A stretch of 64,000 nucleotides of DNA from positions 21,021 through 85,020 of IMG/VR virus record IMGVR_UViG_3300020167_000001; one strand, 5' to 3'. The notes under the pieces are model-generated. The model had not been told where the DNA came from. It saw nothing but the letters and a program-made list of their open reading frames with translations, and made no database searches. Below are positions 33,897 to 41,973 of this stretch, in pieces. The position numbers were made by a program, and so were the translations under genes. Position 1 is the first letter of the stretch; every line of letters begins with the position of its first letter. The stretch is from a virus.

Positions 33897-34922
33897 ATGT
33901 ATAATTACACCGTAAAATACAGAACTTTTGATGAGATGCTTAATGATGTACAAGTAGATTTTCAAAATCTATCATTACAAAATATGATAGAGCCTCAACA
34001 ATTATTAAAAGTTGCCAAACGTGTAACTTATGATTTAGGCTTAAGAGTTATGATGACTAAAGAAGCTATTCTTGATGTATGCAATGATCATGTAAAATTA
34101 CCTGATGATTTTTATACTTTAAATTATGCATTAGTTTGTGATGATGTTACTATTCATGAAGCTGTAAGTCAAGGAACGCATATCACAGAACAATCTGTTA
34201 TACCTCAGTATCATCAAACACCGGCTGTTATTAGTTCTTGTACTGATGGTACAGTGAATTGCCAATCTTGTGGTGTACCTTGTAATACTTGTGCTTGCCA
34301 GGTTAATCCTGCAGTTTGTCCTGTATTACCTGAAGGACAAAGTTATTGTGTGAAACCAAAGATTCAAATGAATTGTAAAGGTGAATCTTATGAGTTAGTT
34401 CAGATTGTAAATACTCAATCTAGAACATATAAAAGATTATGGCCTTTACAAATGTTGACTAATGATCAAAGTATTGAGTGTGGTTGTCCGAATCTTTATG
34501 TAAAATCACCTACTCAAGGTTGGATTAAAGATAATTTTTTATTTACTAATCTTGGAGAAGGTAAAGTTTATATTAGTTATCAAGGAGCTATGGAAGATGA
34601 CCAAGGTAATTTATTAGTTGTTGATCATCCTGAAATTAATGAATATTATGAGTATGCTGTTAAACAGAGAATACTTGAAAATTTATTAATGAATGATGAG
34701 AATGTAACAGCTAAACTAAACCTGGTAGAACAACGCTTAAGACAAGCTCGTAATATTTCAAAGTCTATTGTAAATACTCCTAATTTTTCTGAAATGAAAG
34801 CTTTATGGGAAGCTAATAGAAAAGCTCAATATGCTAAATATTATGACCAATTTAAAAGTTATAGTCAATATAGTGATTTCGGTAGAGTGAATGGTTTCCA
34901 ACAATCTAGTAACAGATTTTAA
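33897..34922 (+). CDS. Tail ring/tubular protein with a Cys-rich insert
   Basis: A 341-residue protein with a tail tubular layout: N-terminal helices (residues 10-60), a central beta domain and a helical C-terminus (EYAVKQRILENLLM). A loop at residues 115-141 holds seven Cys (CTDGTVNCQSC, CNTCACQ), probably a surface insertion. It lies directly before the muzzle-like gene. The role in the tail tube is inferred. Confidence 0.65.
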   Translation: MYNYTVKYRTFDEMLNDVQVDFQNLSLQNMIEPQQLLKVAKRVTYDLGLRVMMTKEAILDVCNDHVKLPDDFYTLNYALVCDDVTIHEAVSQGTHITEQSVIPQYHQTPAVISSCTDGTVNCQSCGVPCNTCACQVNPAVCPVLPEGQSYCVKPKIQMNCKGESYELVQIVNTQSRTYKRLWPLQMLTNDQSIECGCPNLYVKSPTQGWIKDNFLFTNLGEGKVYISYQGAMEDDQGNLLVVDHPEINEYYEYAVKQRILENLLMNDENVTAKLNLVEQRLRQARNISKSIVNTPNFSEMKALWEANRKAQYAKYYDQFKSYSQYSDFGRVNGFQQSSNRF

Positions 34923-34924
34923 TT

Positions 34925-37900
34925 ATGGCTGATGAACAACAAAATAATAGTGGTGGTCAAGTAAGAACCTTTGACAAATCTTTAAATGAAGATGTCAATG
35001 ATTTTCACTTGCCTTCAAATGAATGGACTCAAGCCCGTAATGCTATTAATAATTCAATAACAGGGGATTTAGGAAAGTTGGGTAATGAACCAGCCAATAA
35101 AGAATGCATTAGGTTAACATATCCTTTTGCAACCATGACTGGTTTTATTTATGTAATTGAAGATTACTGGTTAGTATATTCTACAGATGGTGCAGGTATT
35201 TCTGAAATTGGTTTATTCCAAGAAGGTAGTTGTTCTTACTTACCTTTAGTAAATGATTCTTGTTTAGGTTTTACTTTAGAAAATCTAATCAAAGGAGTAT
35301 CTCGTTCAACAAGTGCTTGTACTTATAAAGCTTACTGGGATGATGGATTAAATCCTTCAAGAAATTTAGAATTTAATATTCCTGAAGATATGATTGCAGC
35401 GGCTGCTGCTCCTACAGACCCCATTCTAAACCCTAATTATTATACTAATCCTGAAAGTGCTATTCCTTGGATACAGACTTGTGTTGATTCAAATGGTGGA
35501 TTACCCGGAGGTTGTATTATTTGTACAAATACACCAGCATTAGACTGTGACAAAATCAGATTAGCTTTATTAATCAAGCCTATTTGTATACGCGTTGAAA
35601 GAGGATATGCTGGAGGTAACTTATTGAATGGCTCCTATATGGTAGCCATGGCCTATGCTGTAAAAGGACAAAAAATTAGTGACTTATATGTTTCTAATAT
35701 TCAACCATTATTTGATCAGAACAACAGTGCTTCAGCTTTAGATGTATTTATTGATGATATCGATCTTACATATGATGAAGTTATTGTATATACAATTTCC
35801 ACAATCAATCAACAAACTGTTGTTAGACAAGCTGGCTTATACAGTACGCGTCAAACAAGATTAAGCTTTGATACAATTTTTGATACATGGCCGGCTTTTC
35901 CTATTGAGCAAGTCCCAATCATGTCACCAATAGTTAATAAATCTGATGCTATGTATAACGTAGGAGAGTATTTATTAAGAGTAGGTCCTACATCAAAAGA
36001 AGATTTCAATTACCAACCTTTAGCCAATCAAATTACTTGTAAATGGCAATCTGTAGAATACCCTGCTGATTACTATCATAAGGGCGGTAATAATGTGGGA
36101 TATATGAGAGATGAAGTCTATCCTTATTTTATTCAATGGATATATGATACAGGAGATAAATCTGCTTCTTATCATATTCCAGGTAGACCAGCTTCAGCTG
36201 CAGATAAAGCTCCTTTGCCGCCAACTGTAGGTAATAATATTTATCCAGATGATGATGAGTATTGGAAAGTTTATAGTACTTCTTCAATGGGGCCACTAAC
36301 ACCTTTTCCAAATACTGTACAAGCTGATGGTGGAGTTCTTATTGCTGAAGGCTTAATGAGTTATTGGGAATCTTCTGAATTTTATCCAGATAAAAAACCA
36401 GACATCTGGAATTCAAGTGCACATCCTTGGTCTACAGTGGGAACACTTCCTTATTCTTATAGTCAAATTTCTGATTATGATTTGTGTGGTACACCGATAA
36501 GACATCATAAATTTCCTGAAGATGCTATTCCTGGTAGCTTTGATAAAGCTTCAATATTTGAAACTGGTGGTAATAAGATTAGAGTTATGGGTGTAGCTTT
36601 TGATAATATCAAAGCTCCTCGCGATAACAGTGGTAATGTTATACCTGGTATTGTAGGATATAGAATTTTAAGAGGTACTCGTAATGGTAACAAAACTGTT
36701 ATTGCTAAAGGTATTATCAATAATATGAGATCTTATCTTATACCAAATGCAGGTTCTTCAAAATTAGGATTATTTCCTAACTACCCGTATAATGATTTAG
36801 GAGGAGATGATTATTTATCTATTAACAGATCTCGTACATTAAATGATACAGTAGTAGGTTTTCCTTATCCTTCAGGTATAAGTGGAGCACCTAATCATTT
36901 TAGTGAAAGAGATTATACTTTTCATTCACCAGAAACTAACTTTAATAATCCTTTTCTAGCAACAAAAGAATTTAGAGTTTATGGTAATATGTGGGGAGAA
37001 ACTACAGGTAAATTTGATTTATCTGAAAAGCATCCTAAAGAAAAACTTATTAGTAACTTATCTTTTTTAATTGCCAGTATTGGTGGTGTTGGTCTTGCTG
37101 TAGTAGCGGCCAACGGAACAAGACAAAGTACATATAAAAAACCACAAACTATGGGACTTACTACAAGTTCTACGGGTTATACTATTATATTTTCACCATC
37201 TATTAGTGATCAAGTTTTAATTCCTGTAGAAAATGCAGCAATAAATGCAGCTACAGGTATTGCTACACCTCTTATTGAATCTACAGTATTACTTAATACT
37301 ACAGTTACAGGTCTTAGTACGGGTGCTCAATATCAAATATTACAAGATACTATTAATGGTATTGCTACTTCTTCAAGTTTTACAAAGACTACAGAACATG
37401 TACAATCAAATGGTTATTTAGATGATTTAGGTACAGGTATAGCAACTCTTGTTGCTGCCCCAATGTTTGTAAATGCTTTCTCTACAGGTACTGATAGTAT
37501 TATAGAGTTAATAAAAGCTTTATTAGAGTATCGCGACTTTGCTGTAAGATATCATTCTAAAGGTTACTATAGTAACTATGATACAACTGGAGGTACTAAA
37601 AGAAATTTAATAGATAATCAAAGATATCTTAATCCTGAAATTGCATTATTGGATAATGGAAAAAGTATAAACAACTTATTCCGTTCAAGAACTGTACATT
37701 TTGAAACAGCTGCTGGTACTAATCAATTTGGTGCACCAGGTATTGTTGATAATTCTAGATTTACAGGTAATGATTTAGGTATTACAGATATTGATAGTTT
37801 ATTAAAAGAAGAAATTAATAGAACATGTTCTTCACATTATGGTGCTTTAAAAGTTAGAATAAGAAATCAATATGGTCAGTTAAATAATATTGTTCAGCTG

Positions 37901-40060
37901 CCTGTAGGAAACTGTTATACTGAAGTTAAATATAATGCTGCAGGTAACTTGATTGATGATTTAGGGAATGTTATAGGTACTACTTCTAAAACCACAACTT
38001 TATTTAATGGAGATGTTTATATTAATCGATATACAGAAAAAAATACATTCTTCTTTTTTTATGATTGGTTAGAAGGTCAACCTGAAGGAGCTCATTTAAA
38101 TTATTTGGCACATACCATGGTGCCGTATCCTAGATATTGGGCTAATTTTGATGAATTTCAAACTAGTGATTTTACATCAAATGTTATAAGTCAATTAGCT
38201 GGTGGTAGTATACCTTCTATTACAGCTGGTTCTCCTATTAATCCTGCTGTACCTAGTGATTATTATGCTTTAGATGGAGCTACTATATCCGGTGGTGGTG
38301 GTATTGGTGGTATTACTTTAACCAACTTATTTAGATTTGATAAACGAGGTTGGTTCTATTTATTCAATTCAGGAGTAAGAGAGTTTTTTGTTGAGAGTGA
38401 AATTAATACAGCATACAGAGAACAAGGTCCTTTAGAATCTCAAAAATTCTTTGATCCATATAGTGGTGGAGATACTAAAACTATATTTAAAACTGAACAT
38501 ATTAAGTCAGGAAATTATTATAAATATGATATTTCATTAAGTGTAACCAAGTTATTTAGTAATTATGTTTCTTGGGCTGCAATGCAATCTCCACAGTATA
38601 ACCCCAACTTAGCTGAAAGTTGTTTTATCTATCAGGATAGCCGAGTTATATATTCTTTACCTGCACAATTTGAAGGTCTTAAAGATGGTTGGAAAGTTTT
38701 CTTAACTAATAATTATTATGATTTTGATAATGTACCGACATGTATAAAACCAATCAATAAAAGCGGAGCTATTATATTCTTTGATGCCGCCAGCCCAGTT
38801 CAGTTTCAAGGAACTGACCAATTACAAACAGGTCTTGGCACCAAACTTACAATTGGTGATGGTGGATTATTTTCTCAACCATTACAAGCTTTAGTAAATG
38901 TTGAAAACTCACATGAATATGGTTCTTGTCAAAATAGGATGAGTGTTATTAATACACCTGCAGGAGTATTTTGGATGAGTCAAAATCAAGGTAAGATATT
39001 TACTGTTGTAGGTAATGGAATTAAAGCTATCTCTGATGAAGGTTTAAAATGGTGGTTTGCTAGTTTTTTACCATATCAAATAGTAAAAGATTTTCCAGGA
39101 TTTGAATTATTAGATAATCCGGTTATCGGAGTTGCTTGTCAATCTGTATATGATAATGAGAATGGTTTATTATATTTCTGTAAAAAAGATTATTCTTTAA
39201 AAACAAATTTAAGTGAAACATTAACCTACGTGGGAGGAAATAACTTTCAGGTAGATCAAACTGGATTAGTACTCGAACTAGGGAATCCAAATTCTCCATG
39301 GGACTTGTATTTTGATGATGCGTCATGGACTATTAGTTATGATCCTAAAGGTCAAGGTGAATGGCTTAGTCTTCATGATTGGCACCCTAACTTTTGCTTG
39401 CCAGGTAAGAATACTTTCTTAACTGTAAATCCTTTAGATAGAAATAGTTTATGGATTCACAATGAACGCTGTGATTTATACTGTAACTACTATGGTATTG
39501 ATTATCCTTTTGAGGTTGAGTTTACTGTGAACACGGGTCAAGATGTTAATTCTTTAAGAAGTATTCAGTACCTTTTAGAATGCTATAAATATGCACCTAA
39601 CTGTTTTGATAGATTTCATGTTCTTGATTATAATTTTGATGAAGCTACTATTTACAATACTGAACAAACTTCAGGTTTATTGAAACTAGTATTAAATCCT
39701 AAAAATGATCCTACAGCTATCTTACAATACCCTATAATTAATCCAACTAATATTAATGTGCTCTTCTCTAAAGAAGAAAACAAATATAGGTTCAATCAAT
39801 TTTGGGATATCACTGATGACCGCGGAGAGTTCTTTAATCCTTTAATACCAGGCTTTGCACAAAGAACAATTTGGGATACACAACCTAATGGTTATGTTAG
39901 ATTATTAAATGCCAATAACTTAAATTATAATAAAGCCGATTTCCAAAAGAAAAAATTCAGACATTATACTGTATCTGTTTTATTAAGAAAATTAGTATCT
40001 GGAGACAGAAAGATGTTGGTGATGCTCAGTGACGTAAAGAATTTACTATCTCCTAGATAA
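34925..40060 (+). CDS. Tail muzzle/stabilisation protein
   Basis: A 1,711-residue beta-rich protein. The N-terminus FDKSLNEDVNDFHLP, then WTQARNAINN and SITGDLGKLGNEPANKEC, is like that of phage stabilisation/tail-closing proteins, which form large propeller-like assemblies. In crAss-like phages a protein of this size and place forms the muzzle at the tail tip. The C-terminus ends MLSDVKNLLSPR. The following homing nuclease gene begins 1 base after the stop and ends with nearly the same residues. No enzymatic motif is seen. Confidence 0.75.
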   Translation: MADEQQNNSGGQVRTFDKSLNEDVNDFHLPSNEWTQARNAINNSITGDLGKLGNEPANKECIRLTYPFATMTGFIYVIEDYWLVYSTDGAGISEIGLFQEGSCSYLPLVNDSCLGFTLENLIKGVSRSTSACTYKAYWDDGLNPSRNLEFNIPEDMIAAAAAPTDPILNPNYYTNPESAIPWIQTCVDSNGGLPGGCIICTNTPALDCDKIRLALLIKPICIRVERGYAGGNLLNGSYMVAMAYAVKGQKISDLYVSNIQPLFDQNNSASALDVFIDDIDLTYDEVIVYTISTINQQTVVRQAGLYSTRQTRLSFDTIFDTWPAFPIEQVPIMSPIVNKSDAMYNVGEYLLRVGPTSKEDFNYQPLANQITCKWQSVEYPADYYHKGGNNVGYMRDEVYPYFIQWIYDTGDKSASYHIPGRPASAADKAPLPPTVGNNIYPDDDEYWKVYSTSSMGPLTPFPNTVQADGGVLIAEGLMSYWESSEFYPDKKPDIWNSSAHPWSTVGTLPYSYSQISDYDLCGTPIRHHKFPEDAIPGSFDKASIFETGGNKIRVMGVAFDNIKAPRDNSGNVIPGIVGYRILRGTRNGNKTVIAKGIINNMRSYLIPNAGSSKLGLFPNYPYNDLGGDDYLSINRSRTLNDTVVGFPYPSGISGAPNHFSERDYTFHSPETNFNNPFLATKEFRVYGNMWGETTGKFDLSEKHPKEKLISNLSFLIASIGGVGLAVVAANGTRQSTYKKPQTMGLTTSSTGYTIIFSPSISDQVLIPVENAAINAATGIATPLIESTVLLNTTVTGLSTGAQYQILQDTINGIATSSSFTKTTEHVQSNGYLDDLGTGIATLVAAPMFVNAFSTGTDSIIELIKALLEYRDFAVRYHSKGYYSNYDTTGGTKRNLIDNQRYLNPEIALLDNGKSINNLFRSRTVHFETAAGTNQFGAPGIVDNSRFTGNDLGITDIDSLLKEEINRTCSSHYGALKVRIRNQYGQLNNIVQLPVGNCYTEVKYNAAGNLIDDLGNVIGTTSKTTTLFNGDVYINRYTEKNTFFFFYDWLEGQPEGAHLNYLAHTMVPYPRYWANFDEFQTSDFTSNVISQLAGGSIPSITAGSPINPAVPSDYYALDGATISGGGGIGGITLTNLFRFDKRGWFYLFNSGVREFFVESEINTAYREQGPLESQKFFDPYSGGDTKTIFKTEHIKSGNYYKYDISLSVTKLFSNYVSWAAMQSPQYNPNLAESCFIYQDSRVIYSLPAQFEGLKDGWKVFLTNNYYDFDNVPTCIKPINKSGAIIFFDAASPVQFQGTDQLQTGLGTKLTIGDGGLFSQPLQALVNVENSHEYGSCQNRMSVINTPAGVFWMSQNQGKIFTVVGNGIKAISDEGLKWWFASFLPYQIVKDFPGFELLDNPVIGVACQSVYDNENGLLYFCKKDYSLKTNLSETLTYVGGNNFQVDQTGLVLELGNPNSPWDLYFDDASWTISYDPKGQGEWLSLHDWHPNFCLPGKNTFLTVNPLDRNSLWIHNERCDLYCNYYGIDYPFEVEFTVNTGQDVNSLRSIQYLLECYKYAPNCFDRFHVLDYNFDEATIYNTEQTSGLLKLVLNPKNDPTAILQYPIINPTNINVLFSKEENKYRFNQFWDITDDRGEFFNPLIPGFAQRTIWDTQPNGYVRLLNANNLNYNKADFQKKKFRHYTVSVLLRKLVSGDRKMLVMLSDVKNLLSPR

Positions 40061-40061
40061 T

Positions 40062-40781
40062 ATGAAAAGATATTGTATATATAAAATAACTAGTCCTTCA
40101 GGAAAATTATATATTGGACAAACCTGTAATTTTTCTAAAAGGTATAATGCTTATAAAACTAGCAATGCAAAAAGTCAACCAAAACTTAATTACAGTTTTT
40201 TAAAGTATGGTATTGAAAATCATAAATTTGAAATAATAGTAGAAAATTTAGATAGTCATGAAGTAAATCCTATGGAAAATTTTTATATAAAGTATTATAA
40301 TTGTGTAACACTTGGTCTCAATTGTTCTTATGATGCTTTATCACCTATGAAAAATAGAAAACATTCTATTGAAACTAAAAATAAAATGTCTTTACAAAGA
40401 AAAGGTAAGAGTTTTGGTATTAGAACTACACAACATATAGAAAATTTAAAAAAAGCTATACAAAAAACTTTTATAGATGGTAGAATAGGTGCTAGAAAAG
40501 GTGTTGTTTTATCTGTAGAGACTAAAGATAAACTTAAAAAAGTTCAATTAGGTAGAATACATTCTGATAATCATAAATTAAAAGTAAGTTTAAATCATGG
40601 AAGCAGAAAATTATCTATGGATCAAGTTCTTGATATAAAAAATAGATTATTAAATGGAGAAAAAAGAATGAAACTTGTAAAAGAATTTAAAGTATCTTAT
40701 ACAACAATTAGAGATATTTATACAGGCCAAAGATCTGATTTAATGTTAGCTGATATTAAAAACCTTTTATCACCTAGATAA
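40062..40781 (+). CDS. GIY-YIG homing endonuclease with NUMOD motifs
   Basis: A 239-residue protein. The catalytic domain has CIYKITSPSGKLYIGQT (CIY at 5-7 in place of GIY, YIG at 17-19), Arg27 and Glu72. It is followed by NUMOD-type DNA-binding units (HSIETKNKMSLQRKGKS; VLSVETKDKLKKVQLGRIHS) and a helix-turn-helix end (MDQVLDIKNRLLNGEKRMKL). The last 13 residues LMLADIKNLLSPR copy the end of the upstream tail gene. The stop overlaps the next start (TAATGAAAAG). It is a mobile homing gene inserted between virion genes. Confidence 0.9.
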   Translation: MKRYCIYKITSPSGKLYIGQTCNFSKRYNAYKTSNAKSQPKLNYSFLKYGIENHKFEIIVENLDSHEVNPMENFYIKYYNCVTLGLNCSYDALSPMKNRKHSIETKNKMSLQRKGKSFGIRTTQHIENLKKAIQKTFIDGRIGARKGVVLSVETKDKLKKVQLGRIHSDNHKLKVSLNHGSRKLSMDQVLDIKNRLLNGEKRMKLVKEFKVSYTTIRDIYTGQRSDLMLADIKNLLSPR

Positions 40782-41956
40782 TGAAAAGTAATGGAGTTCC
40801 TAAAATAGAATATTCAGGCAAAGAGCCTGCTTCTACTAGACCAAATTATAAAAAGAAGGATAGAATAGTTGATCCTGGTTTTCCTGTTGACCCCATGGGT
40901 TATTGGAATCCGGCTAATATAGGAAAAATTGTTCAGGTTCCTACAGAAGATGGTCATATTACAATGAAAGGTGTAGACCAACCTCTATGGGGAATGGATG
41001 AACACGGTAATACTCAGTACCAAATGCCCGGTATGGAATATCATTATCCTGGTCAATTTATTACAGAGTATCCTATTGCTAAAGATGGAGGATGGTTAGA
41101 TACAATGCAAGAAGGAGGTTCTAAAAATCCTGAATGGTATAATGGTAAATTAGCAACCAGTTCTAAATATCCATTACCGTCAGCAGATAAAAGAAAGATT
41201 CCTCAATCAGGCATGGTTGTAGATAAAAGAACCAATCAAGCTTATTACTTTGGAGACAAAGGGGAGACTGGAACTTTTCCGGTTCTTACCGGTAAGAATC
41301 CTGAAGGTAATGTTAATACTTACTCTTTATCTGATCTTAAAGAAAATTCTAAATTAAGAAATACTCCCGCTGGCTACTACACTATAAACAGAGAATCTAC
41401 TTATAAATCTCCAGACATGTTGCAGCATTATGCCGGTATGATGAGAGATGTAGAACCTATTCCTGCATACGGAGTTCCTGCTCCAAATGCAAAAGATTTA
41501 GGCTTTCATCTTACTTATATGGACCCGTTTAACCCGGCTGTTTACAAAAACCGAGACAGTCTTTATAGAGGAAAAGAAAGTGACAGAAATGCTTCCTACG
41601 GCTGTGTGAATTGTGAAAGAGAATCTTATGAAGCATTCAATAAAGCTGTTCCTAAGACAGACACTATGATGGTTTTAGATAGCAAAAATTATGCTGATAA
41701 GATTTTATTAGAGCAGGCCAAAAACAGAATGAAGACTAAACCTTTAATGGAAGAAGGTGGTTGGCTGGATGAAGTTGATGAATTTAGGAGAGGTGGTCAA
41801 AAAGGTTTAAACAAGTTTACTTCTAAAAATATTCAATCTAGTGTTAATGACATCATGATGAGAAATGTAACTTTGTTTGGACCAACGGGTAAAAGAAGAT
41901 ACAAACCCGGCTTAAAGTTTGAAGAAGGTGGAGAATGGCTTGATAATATTGTTTAA
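40781..41956 (+). CDS. YkuD-type L,D-transpeptidase-like protein
   Basis: A 391-residue protein. Residues ~140-300 match the YkuD fold: MVVDKRTNQAYYF, then FPVLTG, TPAGYYTIN (195-203), GFHLTYMD with His243, and SYGCVN with the nucleophile Cys275. YkuD enzymes form or cut bonds between peptidoglycan stem peptides. It lies at the head of the cargo block, so the enzyme may act on the wall during entry or be a virion wall-remodelling factor. GGWLD or GGEWLD motifs occur three times (103-107, 326-330, 383-388). No signal peptide is present. Confidence 0.75.
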   Translation: MKSNGVPKIEYSGKEPASTRPNYKKKDRIVDPGFPVDPMGYWNPANIGKIVQVPTEDGHITMKGVDQPLWGMDEHGNTQYQMPGMEYHYPGQFITEYPIAKDGGWLDTMQEGGSKNPEWYNGKLATSSKYPLPSADKRKIPQSGMVVDKRTNQAYYFGDKGETGTFPVLTGKNPEGNVNTYSLSDLKENSKLRNTPAGYYTINRESTYKSPDMLQHYAGMMRDVEPIPAYGVPAPNAKDLGFHLTYMDPFNPAVYKNRDSLYRGKESDRNASYGCVNCERESYEAFNKAVPKTDTMMVLDSKNYADKILLEQAKNRMKTKPLMEEGGWLDEVDEFRRGGQKGLNKFTSKNIQSSVNDIMMRNVTLFGPTGKRRYKPGLKFEEGGEWLDNIV

Positions 41957-41970
41957 TTTTTGTATATTTG
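41940..41970 (+). promoter_or_regulatory. Putative promoter directly at a start codon
   Basis: TTG at 41940-41942, exactly 20 bases, then TATATTTG at 41963-41970, a perfect TAnnTTTG. Only 3 bases separate it from the ATG at 41974, so a transcript made here would be leaderless or nearly so. Confidence 0.6.
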
Positions 41971-41973
41971 TAT

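Noticed and set aside
41968-41973. TTG at 41968 as the start of the large cargo gene
   Set aside because: It is part of the -7 element; an ATG follows six bases later.
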